Assembly (NCBI GenBank): GCA_018970625.1 | Contig: JAGWVZ010000065.1 | Coordinates: 1 to 11,389, forward strand | DNA from: Myxococcales bacterium | GTDB taxonomy: Bacteria > Myxococcota > Bradymonadia > REDH01 | Length of the DNA: 11,389 nucleotides | Direction of reading: 5' to 3' | Shown here: piece by piece, positions 1 through 9,005 of the stretch | How the letters are laid out: the number at the start of each line of letters is the position of its first letter | How positions within the stretch are numbered: the first letter of the stretch is position 1 | The notes under the pieces: model-generated | Seen by the model: the letters and a program-made list of their open reading frames with translations, nothing else | Told to the model about the DNA's origin: nothing | The model's database searches: none | Translations under genes and position numbers: made by a program

Positions 1-174
1 CTGGGCGAAGCGATCCGTGAAGGCCGCTTTTCTTACCCCGGCTTCGGTACCTTCTCTGTGAAGGAGCGCGCTGCCCGTGAAGGCCGCAATCCGAAGTCCA
101 AGGAGAAGATCCAGATCGCCGCTTCGAAGTCGGTCGGCTTCAAGCCCGCTGCGAAGCTGAAGGACAGCCTCTGA
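1..174 (+). CDS. HU-family DNA-binding protein, C-terminal part (5' end outside window)
   Basis: The window opens inside this gene; 57 codons and a TGA stop at 172-174 are present. The translation carries the HU signature: a β-arm region with [11 protein letters not shown], then [16 protein letters not shown], then the conserved C-terminal segment [17 protein letters not shown]. In HU/IHF proteins the GFGTF turn starts the DNA-binding arm, the GRNP segment carries the arm tip that intercalates or kinks DNA, and the final helix packs on the dimer body. The product is a nucleoid-associated, dimeric, non-specific DNA-bending protein of about 90 residues, so roughly the last 60% is seen. The GRNP motif favours HU over an unrelated basic protein; HU subtype cannot be decided. 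It converges on murJ, with 7 nt between the stops. Confidence 0.93.
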   Translation: MGEAIREGRFSYPGFGTFSVKERAAREGRNPKSKEKIQIAASKSVGFKPAAKLKDSL

Positions 175-192
175 GAGGCCCTCAGGCCTCTC
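173..192. terminator. Hairpin between convergent HU and murJ genes, possible bidirectional terminator
   Basis: A perfect 8-bp inverted repeat, GAGAGGCC and GGCCTCTC, is separated by the 4-nt loop CTCA. It starts inside the HU stop codon, and the loop holds the murJ stop codon (182-184 on the minus strand). Its position exactly between two convergent genes fits a shared terminator. Neither side has a clear U-run, so intrinsic termination is not proven; it could also protect the 3' ends of both transcripts. Confidence 0.5.
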
Positions 193-1777
193 TCGACGGC
201 CTGAGCAAGCGTCCTTGAACACGCTTCAGCCGAGCGGTGATCCACTCTCGGGCTGCAGCGTCCAGATACCACATGGGGCACAGCGATAACGCCGCGTAAG
301 TGGCGCCTGTCGTCAGCAGCTGTGTCAGCGGGCCGGTCGAAGCCAGTGGCAGCGCGACGAGCGATGCGCCTGCGGCGCCGGCCGCTGCCGATGCACCTCC
401 GCGCCACAGCCCCGACCATGTCGCGGACAGTGCGCGAGACACCCCCGTGATTTCGCCTGCCACCAGAAGTACGACGTAGGTGAGCCCAAGGCCAACAACC
501 GTCGCCCACGCGACGCCGGAGAGTCCGGCGACGTTTGCGCCGACACGATAGAGCGGAATCATGACCAGCGCACTGGCGGTCGTCAGCAGCATGGGAGCCC
601 ACATGCGTTGCCGCGCATACCACGCACGCGTGAGGATGGATTGCGCACACCATGTGGGTACAGCAAACGCCAGCACCGCGAGAACACCTGCCGTTTCGCG
701 CACGTCCTGCGCGTCGTACGCGCCCCATCCGTAAACGGTCGCAGATATGGGCACTGCAACCACCGAAAGCCCCACGCCCATCACCGTCGCCAGACTCCAT
801 GTCAGTTGAAGCGACTCGCCCAGTACCCGCTGAAAATCCAGCTCGCGCGACTCGGCATACAACTTCGACAGAAAGGGAAGGGCAGCCTGCCCGGCAGCCT
901 GCCCCAACAGCGCCACAGGTACCAGCATCAGGCGGCGCGCATTATTCTGCCACGTTAGCGAGCCGGGCTCGAGCGACGCCGCGGCCCATCGGCCCAGCCA
1001 CTCATCCACCGTGGTCAGCGACACCCCCAGCATGAGTGGCAACGCCAGCCACCAGTATCGCCGCACCTCCAGCTCCCGCAACGCCAGCGGCCTGACCCAA
1101 CGGATATGGCGCGCAGCAAAGGCCGCCGTCAGCAAGAACGGACCCAACACCGCGCCAGCCATTACGCCCACCGAAAATCCGCTGATGCCCAGCCAGGGCG
1201 CCGCGACGGTGCCGCCCAGCACAATGCAGAGGTTGTAGATCAGAGGGGACAGGGCAGCCGCTACAAACCGCCGATTGGCCAACTCCGTCGCGCCAATCAG
1301 TCCGCCCAGCGCGAAGAACAGAGGCCCTGGCAGGATGATGCGCGTCAGCTGAACGGTGAGCGCGGTTTGCTCGGCATTAAACCCCGGATACATCATACGC
1401 ACGATGTCGGCCGCAAACATCCAGGCGAGCGTGATGGATGGAACCAGAAGAGCGACTGTCGTGAGCGCCAGCGTCCAGAACAATCGCCAGGCGCGGTCCG
1501 GATTTTGCTGCTCCACCAGCGCGGAATACATGGGAATAAAGGTGAGTGACAGGGCGCCACCCGCCAGAAAATAATTCAACAGGTCGGGAAGCCAGAACGC
1601 CGCATGATAGGCGTCGGTCTGCGCGCTCGCGCCATACTGCCATGCCAGCACCACGTCGCGCAGATACCCCAGCAGGCGCGATGCCAGAATGGACGCAGCG
1701 AGCAACAGCGCAGCGGCAGCAACAGAGGGGGCACGCGACATGGAAGACCGGGGCAGGGCGGCGTTGGTATCCGGCAC
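182..1777 (-). CDS. murJ: Lipid II flippase MurJ (MviN family)
   Basis: This inner-membrane protein of 531 residues is of usual size for MurJ, which flips lipid II to the periplasmic side for peptidoglycan synthesis (MOP exporter superfamily). The N-terminal family signature is clear: SRLLGYLRD at residues 33-41, then GASAQTDAYHAAF at 49-61, LPDLL, and GGALSLTFIP. The TM8 signature is ARRLMLVPVALLG, keeping the arginine that matches E. coli Arg270. About 14 hydrophobic segments are visible along the chain. Residues 68-69 are Asn-Tyr where E. coli has Arg52-Arg53. The longest start is GTG at 1777 (weak AGGG upstream); an ATG at 1741 (residue 13) starts just before the conserved region and is equally possible. 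It lies 136 nt downstream of the HEAGH gene on the same strand. That gap holds ACGCGC-AG-GCGCGT (1833-1846) and no clear promoter. Confidence 0.95.
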   Translation of the reverse strand: MPDTNAALPRSSMSRAPSVAAAALLLAASILASRLLGYLRDVVLAWQYGASAQTDAYHAAFWLPDLLNYFLAGGALSLTFIPMYSALVEQQNPDRAWRLFWTLALTTVALLVPSITLAWMFAADIVRMMYPGFNAEQTALTVQLTRIILPGPLFFALGGLIGATELANRRFVAAALSPLIYNLCIVLGGTVAAPWLGISGFSVGVMAGAVLGPFLLTAAFAARHIRWVRPLALRELEVRRYWWLALPLMLGVSLTTVDEWLGRWAAASLEPGSLTWQNNARRLMLVPVALLGQAAGQAALPFLSKLYAESRELDFQRVLGESLQLTWSLATVMGVGLSVVAVPISATVYGWGAYDAQDVRETAGVLAVLAFAVPTWCAQSILTRAWYARQRMWAPMLLTTASALVMIPLYRVGANVAGLSGVAWATVVGLGLTYVVLLVAGEITGVSRALSATWSGLWRGGASAAAGAAGASLVALPLASTGPLTQLLTTGATYAALSLCPMWYLDAAAREWITARLKRVQGRLLRPSREA

Positions 1778-1913
1778 GGTACCCTAGCCCACTGTGGAGG
1801 TGGTGGCCAGTTATGCCCTGCAACCTCGGCAAACGCGCAGGCGCGTGTGACTTGTAGTGACTCGGTCCGGCAATGAGTCGGTGGCGAGCCTGCGTGTGCC
1901 TGCCGATCGAACG

Positions 1914-2396
1914 CTACTCCCGCAGCCAGCGTTGCATACGCGGAAACACGGCCGCGTCGGGAGATGTGGGGTCGGGGCGCTCCAGTGTCAGTCCGCACCA
2001 GGCCAGCCAGGGCACTCCAAAGAAGTGACCGGCGCTGAAATTGTCGATGATGCCTCGTGAACCGCCACGATAGCCGTCTGCGTGAAACACAACCTCTGGC
2101 GGCAGGTTCAGATGAACCAGCGCTGCCCACGACCAGGCGATGGCAGCCATCTCTTCGGCGCCGCCGCCTTCAACCGTGCCTGACGCCGCCGAACGATGTG
2201 ACGGCTCAAGAACAGCCAGGTGGCCCGCCTCGTGAAGCAAATCTCCCGGATAGCGCAGTTGGGCCCTGTCGATCACCAACGTGCCGTTCGTCACGTCAAT
2301 GCCGGGCAGAAAGGTTGTCGTTGCGATCGTACCTTCGCGTATGGGGAGCCCGATCTGCACAAGAAAGGCGATAATCGAGTCGGTATCATCCAGCAT
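1914..2396 (-). CDS. Uncharacterised HEAGH-motif protein (possible zinc metallopeptidase-like)
   Basis: A 160-residue soluble protein without signal peptide or membrane segment. Residues 55-59 are HEAGH, a gluzincin-like HExxH zinc motif, within YPGDLLHEAGHLAVLEP. About 25 residues later comes EEMAAIAWSWAA (81-92), where Glu81 or Glu82 could be the third zinc ligand, an arrangement reminiscent of minigluzincins such as ImmA/IrrE. Other features are TFLPGI (28-33) near the start, PPEVVFHADGYRGGS after the helical segment, and the end FPRMQRWLRE. I recall similar hypothetical proteins in Proteobacteria with the same block order, but know no characterised member, so peptidase activity is inferred. 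ATG 2396 was chosen because the conserved part begins there; the frame extends to 2531, but that extension is Arg-rich and unlike a protein start. The ribosome-binding site is weak (GGA). Confidence 0.82.
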   Translation of the reverse strand: MLDDTDSIIAFLVQIGLPIREGTIATTTFLPGIDVTNGTLVIDRAQLRYPGDLLHEAGHLAVLEPSHRSAASGTVEGGGAEEMAAIAWSWAALVHLNLPPEVVFHADGYRGGSRGIIDNFSAGHFFGVPWLAWCGLTLERPDPTSPDAAVFPRMQRWLRE

Positions 2397-2468
2397 GGGC
2401 GTCCGGTATCTGCGTGAATCGGCCGAGTGACGGCAGCAGCCACGATGGTGGCGAGCGCTTCGCTGGTA

Positions 2469-2496
2469 TTTGTACGCCAGACGCTGCCGCATGCAA
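2469..2496 (-). promoter_or_regulatory. Weak σ70-like promoter candidate for the HEAGH gene
   Basis: Read on the minus strand, TTGCAT (2496-2491) is followed after 16 nt by TACAAA (2474-2469). Only the TTG of the -35 box and four of six bases of the -10 box match consensus. It would start transcription about 65 nt before the ATG at 2396. A small dyad, CCTGT-aaaa-ACAGG (2500-2513), sits directly upstream. Confidence 0.25.
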
Positions 2497-2531
2497 CGCC
2501 CTGTAAAAACAGGCCGACGAGAGACGTGCAA

Positions 2532-2541
2532 GGTTGCAACC
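2532..2541. repeat. Perfect 10-bp palindrome GGTTGCAACC, possible operator
   Basis: The sequence GGTTGCAACC equals its own reverse complement. A near copy with one extra T, GGTTTGCAACC, lies at 2599-2609, so the TTGCAA cores are 68 bp apart. Both lie upstream of the HEAGH gene start in the divergent region. A dimeric regulator site is possible; chance cannot be excluded for a 10-mer. Confidence 0.3.
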
Positions 2542-2813
2542 CATTTTCACTGCGCGTGTACCAGCGACGCCGGTAAGCTGCAACGTACGCCTCGGGCTGG
2601 TTTGCAACCCGTTGTCGCCGTCGCGTTCGGATGTTGGTGAGCCGTAGCGGTCACCGACGTGCTGCGCCGGCTCAGCGTGTTGACGGTGGCGATGCTTCCC
2701 GGGCCGCAGATTCCGGTGCCCGTTGGCTGACGATTCGACGCAGGCGATGCGACGGCTCGGGCTTTGCTTCCGCAGGGGTCGCGCGCACGCTCGGCCCGGG
2801 GAGCGTGACTTGT

Positions 2814-2841
2814 ACGTGCCGGTCTGTTATTTTCGGCACGT
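2814..2841 (+). repeat. 8-bp inverted repeat with AT-rich loop upstream of the repeat lipoprotein gene
   Basis: ACGTGCCG (2814-2821) and CGGCACGT (2834-2841) form perfect arms around a 12-nt loop, GTCTGTTATTTT. It ends 55 nt before the chosen ATG at 2897. It could be an operator, a leader hairpin, or the remnant of an upstream terminator for transcription from the left; the T-rich part is in the loop, not after the stem, which argues against a terminator. Confidence 0.4.
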
Positions 2842-2896
2842 TGTAGGCGCTTTTCTGGATGTCTGTATGCATATTGTTGAACCGGTCCGAGCAGCG

Positions 2897-6112
<3,216 letters not shown>

Positions 6113-6153
6113 TATACCCGCGCGAGTCGCCCTGCTGGAAGGCTTGCCGCAGA

Positions 6154-6183
6154 TTGACACCGGCAAAGTCCGGTGCTTATGCG
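6154..6183 (+). promoter_or_regulatory. Promoter candidate with embedded palindrome, upstream of the coaBC-murF operon
   Basis: A perfect -35 box TTGACA (6154-6159) is followed after 18 nt by TATGCG (6178-6183), which matches only the TAT of the -10 consensus. The spacer is largely occupied by the inverted repeat CACCGG-caaagt-CCGGTG (6158-6175), which overlaps the -35 box. A start near 6190 would leave a leader of about 50 nt before the ATG at 6241. The same dyad could instead be a weak terminator for the lipoprotein gene, but no T-run follows it. Confidence 0.4.
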
Positions 6184-6226
6184 CCGCCCCGTCCGGTGTT
6201 CGACGTGCGCTCCTGTGACTGGTCTC

Positions 6227-6232
6227 AAGGAA
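6227..6232 (+). promoter_or_regulatory. Ribosome binding site AAGGAA of the PPC-domain gene, within a small self-complementary element
   Basis: AAGGAA ends 8 nt before ATG 6241, and this decides the start: the frame is open back to 5911 but overlaps the lipoprotein gene there. AGGA (6228-6231) can pair with TCCT (6236-6239), so the site could be partly masked by a very small hairpin. Confidence 0.65.
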
Positions 6233-6240
6233 CCTTCCTC

Positions 6241-7116
6241 ATGTCCGAAGTATCTGTGTCTCCGATTCTGGTTCGTCTGGTTCCCGGCGAGTCGCTGCTT
6301 GAGGCGATTGAGAGTGTCTGCGCGGAGCGTGGTGTAACGCAGGGGTGGGTGCGCGCGCTGGGCACCGTCTCGGACGTGCGCATGTCGACGGGCGTGGGAA
6401 GCGCCGAGACGGCTGTAGTCACCAACAGTGGAGCGACTGCGCTCGCGTCATTTGACGCCTCACTGGCGCCGCTGAACGGCCGACCGATGCTGCGCGCCTT
6501 TGCAGTGGTCAGCTTTGATGCTGCCGGCGTCTGGACCACCCGCGGTGGTCAGCTTGGCTTCGCGCGCGTCGATAATGTCGAGGTGTGCATTTATCCGTCC
6601 GACGAATCCGTTCGTCGCGTGCCGACATCGGACGGTCGCGTGTTGCTTCAGGCGGGCGCGGGCGGGGCGAACCCTTCAGCTGCCACTCCCGTCGCTACCG
6701 CCGCGCGTCCCACCATGGCTCCAGCGCCTGTCGCTTCGGGGGCTTCGGCTGCCAAACCCGCGTCGTCGCCGTCTCCGTCGCCCGCACCGTCGCGTCCTGC
6801 ATCGACCCCCTCCATTCCGTCGGCGGTCGCCGCTGCTGCGGCTGCTCCGTCCGCCTGGGAGCGGGTAGCGCAGGTGTCCAGTCGACTGGCCGAGGAAGAC
6901 GATGAGGACGAGGGCGTCGACAGCGATGAGCTCAAGCCCGGGGACAAGCTCAAGCACCCCCACCTGGGTGTCTGCCGTGTTCAGATGATCAATAAAGACG
7001 GCTCGGCCAACGTCGTGCTGCCCGAAGGTCGCACCAGCAAGCTGCTTTTGCGACCCTTCCGTATCGTTCGCGCCGGTCAGGGGCTCTACGAGCTCGTCCG
7101 TAAGCAGGACAGCTGA
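6241..7116 (+). CDS. PPC (DUF296)-domain protein with C-terminal small β-domain
   Basis: A 291-residue cytoplasmic protein, first gene of the operon. Residues about 5-120 resemble the PPC/DUF296 domain: LVPGESLLEAIESVCAERGV, then GWVRALGTVSDV (35-46), and the closing GGQLGFARVDNVEVCIYP. Its members are trimeric prokaryotic proteins and the AT-hook proteins of plants; the bacterial biochemical role is poorly defined. The usual metal-site histidines are absent (GGQL instead of GGHL, no H-x-H before it). Residues 138-204 are an Ala/Pro/Ser linker, followed by an acidic patch EEDDEDEG (218-225). Residues 231-287 (LKPGDKLKHPHLGVCRV onward) look like a compact β-barrel of the CarD/Tudor/KOW type that binds proteins or nucleic acid. 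Its TGA shares one base with the next start. The domain call is fairly sure, function unknown. Confidence 0.78.
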   Translation: MSEVSVSPILVRLVPGESLLEAIESVCAERGVTQGWVRALGTVSDVRMSTGVGSAETAVVTNSGATALASFDASLAPLNGRPMLRAFAVVSFDAAGVWTTRGGQLGFARVDNVEVCIYPSDESVRRVPTSDGRVLLQAGAGGANPSAATPVATAARPTMAPAPVASGASAAKPASSPSPSPAPSRPASTPSIPSAVAAAAAAPSAWERVAQVSSRLAEEDDEDEGVDSDELKPGDKLKHPHLGVCRVQMINKDGSANVVLPEGRTSKLLLRPFRIVRAGQGLYELVRKQDS

Positions 7117-7796
7117 TGTGGCAGACCGCGGTGCGCGAAGTGCCCGCCGGTCCGCAGTTCGCCGACTGGCTACGGCAGCGCACCGCTGCTCTGGGTACCC
7201 GTACGCCCACCCGGATTGGCTGGCCTCCCGCGACCCCATCATTCCGACCATCGGCGGTGCTCATTCCGTTGTGGGAGCAGGGCGGGCGTGTCTTCACGGC
7301 TTTGACGCTCCGGAGCGCACGCCTGAACGCACACGCTGGTCAGATCTCGTTCCCCGGCGGTCGGCAGGACCCTGAGGACCCTTCGTTGCTGTTCACCGCC
7401 CTGCGAGAGGCGCACGAGGAGCTGGCGATCCCACCCGAATCGGTGCACGTGCACGGTGCGCTCGACGATGCGTGGAGCATTCACCAGTACGTGGTGACGC
7501 CCTGGGTCGGCTGGCTGGATGCGCCGCCGGTGCTTGTCCCGGAACCGTCTGAGATTGAAAGGGTCATTGTTGCCGATGTCGAGCGCATGATGCAGCCAGG
7601 GGTCTACTCAAGGCGCGAGATCGAGCGGGGCAGTGCCCGCTTTGCCATGCACGCGTGGCAGGTCGGCGACGATAACGTGTGGGGTCTCACGGGTGGTCTG
7701 CTGTATCAGTTGTTCTGTCATCTGCTCGACCGTCAGGTCGAACCCGAATCTCAGGGCCTGCTGACCCTTCAGCGTTTTCTGAATCCCGAAGAGTGA
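7116..7796 (+). CDS. NudL-type Nudix hydrolase, probable CoA pyrophosphatase
   Basis: A 226-residue soluble enzyme. It carries the UPF0035/NudL signature LRSARLNAHAGQISFPGG (65-82), run into the Nudix box GGRQDPED...TALREAHEELAI (81-105). As in that family, the box differs from the classic spacing by extra residues before REAHEE; Glu98, Glu101 and Glu102 are the expected Mg/Mn ligands. Relatives such as E. coli NudL and yeast Pcd1 cut CoA and its derivatives to 4'-phosphopantetheine and 3',5'-ADP, or were so predicted. It is about 35 residues longer than E. coli NudL. The ATG overlaps the previous stop (TGATG) and has AGGA 6 nt upstream; only 3 nt separate its stop from coaBC. Sitting beside a CoA-synthesis gene supports a role in CoA turnover. 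The Nudix fold is certain, the substrate likely. Confidence 0.88.
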   Translation: MWQTAVREVPAGPQFADWLRQRTAALGTRTPTRIGWPPATPSFRPSAVLIPLWEQGGRVFTALTLRSARLNAHAGQISFPGGRQDPEDPSLLFTALREAHEELAIPPESVHVHGALDDAWSIHQYVVTPWVGWLDAPPVLVPEPSEIERVIVADVERMMQPGVYSRREIERGSARFAMHAWQVGDDNVWGLTGGLLYQLFCHLLDRQVEPESQGLLTLQRFLNPEE

Positions 7797-7799
7797 CGC

Positions 7800-9005
7800 A
7801 TGAGTTATCTGTCCGGTCGACGAGTTGTGGTGGCTGTGGGCGGTGGGGTCGCCGCCTGCACCGCCACGGAGATCGTCCGCGCGCTGCGCCGGTTGGATGC
7901 CCGGGTTCGTGTGCTGCTCACGGAATCGGCCGAGCACTTCGTATCGCCGTTGACGCTGCGAGAGCTATCGCAGCACCCGGTGGAAGGCGTTGGCCTAGAG
8001 CACGTGCGACACGCCAACCCGCACGAACTCGCCCAATGGGCCGAGGTCGTCGTGGTCGCACCGGCTACCGTTCGTCTGATGGCTCGTCTGGCTGCTGGTG
8101 TGGCCGACGACCTGCTGACGAGCGTGGTGACGGCCGCGAACGTACCGGTCGTCGTTTGTCCAGCGCTGAGCGAAGCCGAGACGCTTGAAACCGAGGCACA
8201 ACAGAATCTGGGCCTTCTCACAGCCCGCGCCTCGACGTCGGTGCTGCTGGCCGACACTCAGGACCGGGCCTGGCTGGAAGCTGGATTCAGATACCTGCCC
8301 GACGCCGACTCTGTGGTGCAGCTGTTGGGGCGGGTGCTCGGTTCGGGATTGCTTGTGGGCCGACGCGTGGTGGTGACCGCCGGTCCAACGCGCGAGGCGT
8401 TTGATCCGGTGCGGTTTTTATCGAATCGGTCTTCGGGTAAGATGGGGTATGCGCTGGCTGCCGAGGCGTGGCGCGCCGGCGCTGACGTGCTGCTGATCTC
8501 GGGTCCGGTCACGCTGACACCGCCCTTTGGGGTTCGCCTGCTGCAGGTGACGACCGCCGCACAAATGAAACAGGCCGTATTCGAGAGCGTGGATGACATT
8601 CTCGTCATGGCTGCCGCCGTGGCTGATTACACCCCACGAGAGACGCTCGAACACAAACGAAAGAAGACCGATGGCGACTGGAACCCCGTTCTGGGGCGCA
8701 CGGCGGATATTCTGGGTGAACTGGCAAGGCACAGCGTGCGACCGCGCCTGACGATCGGTTTCGCGGCTGAAACAGACGCCGTCGAGGAGTATGCCGCCGA
8801 CAAACTGCGTCGCAAGAGCCTGGACGGCATTGTGGGCAATAGCGTCGCCGGGCCCGGCGGGGCATTCGAGAACGACCACAACACCGTTGTCATGCTGACC
8901 CATGGCCGCGCGGCTCACCACGTAGGGCCTGCCACCAAGCGCGAGATCGCCGAGTCAATCGTTCGTTGGATCTCGACCCTGCCTTCCGGAGTGAGCCATG
9001 GATGA
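7800..9005 (+). CDS. coaBC: CoaBC: phosphopantothenoylcysteine synthetase with degenerate decarboxylase half
   Basis: A 401-residue protein of usual length for the bifunctional CoaBC (Dfp), which turns 4'-phosphopantothenate into 4'-phosphopantetheine. The CoaB half (about 187-395) is intact: TAGPTREAFDPVRFLSNRSS with the key Asn209, SSGKMG, AAAVADY (271-277), HKRKK for the active-site lysine, GFAAETD (320-326), DKLRRKSLD and AFENDHNTV. The CoaC half (1-180) keeps the flavoprotein outline (GGGVAACTATEIVRALR, WAEVVVVAPAT, LAAGVADDLL) but not the catalytic motifs. PAMN-x-x-M is PALSEAETLE (121-130), the flap ACGDxGxGRM with the catalytic Cys is AWLEAGFRYLP (157-167), and the His of GHIEL is shifted to NPHEL. 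Decarboxylase activity is thus doubtful. It begins 3 nt after the Nudix gene and overlaps the UDG gene by 8 nt. Confidence 0.93.
   Translation: MSYLSGRRVVVAVGGGVAACTATEIVRALRRLDARVRVLLTESAEHFVSPLTLRELSQHPVEGVGLEHVRHANPHELAQWAEVVVVAPATVRLMARLAAGVADDLLTSVVTAANVPVVVCPALSEAETLETEAQQNLGLLTARASTSVLLADTQDRAWLEAGFRYLPDADSVVQLLGRVLGSGLLVGRRVVVTAGPTREAFDPVRFLSNRSSGKMGYALAAEAWRAGADVLLISGPVTLTPPFGVRLLQVTTAAQMKQAVFESVDDILVMAAAVADYTPRETLEHKRKKTDGDWNPVLGRTADILGELARHSVRPRLTIGFAAETDAVEEYAADKLRRKSLDGIVGNSVAGPGGAFENDHNTVVMLTHGRAAHHVGPATKREIAESIVRWISTLPSGVSHG

Larger units (their letters stand above)
2397..2896. other. Divergent intergenic region without a recognisable gene
   Basis: This 500-bp stretch lies between the divergent starts of the HEAGH gene and the repeat lipoprotein gene. 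I find no open frame with recognisable protein content on either strand; the frames crossing it are Arg/Ala/Pro-rich shadows typical of high-GC DNA. It should hold the promoters for both genes. Structures seen are the dyad at 2500-2513, the palindrome GGTTGCAACC at 2532-2541 with a degenerate copy near 2599-2609, further TGCAAC words near 2492 and 2577, and a larger inverted repeat at 2814-2841. No terminator or RNA gene is evident. Confidence 0.6.

Noticed and set aside
182..800. Antisense and alternate-frame ORFs inside murJ (for example 33-800 minus, 608-958 plus)
   Set aside because: They have no recognisable protein features and overlap a convincingly conserved membrane protein gene.
2397..2531. 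Upstream extension of the HEAGH gene frame
   Set aside because: The added 45 residues are Arg-rich and low in hydrophobic pattern, and they cover the candidate promoter and dyad. Family-like sequence starts only at 2396.
2723..2896. Upstream extension of the lipoprotein frame to 2723
   Set aside because: It would place 58 residues before the lipoprotein signal peptide, and it spans the 2814-2841 inverted repeat. The signal at 2897 with lipobox LAMGC fixes the start better.
6158..6175. Intrinsic terminator of the lipoprotein gene
   Set aside because: The stem is only 6 bp and no T-run follows; overlap with TTGACA makes a promoter/operator reading more likely. No convincing terminator was found there.
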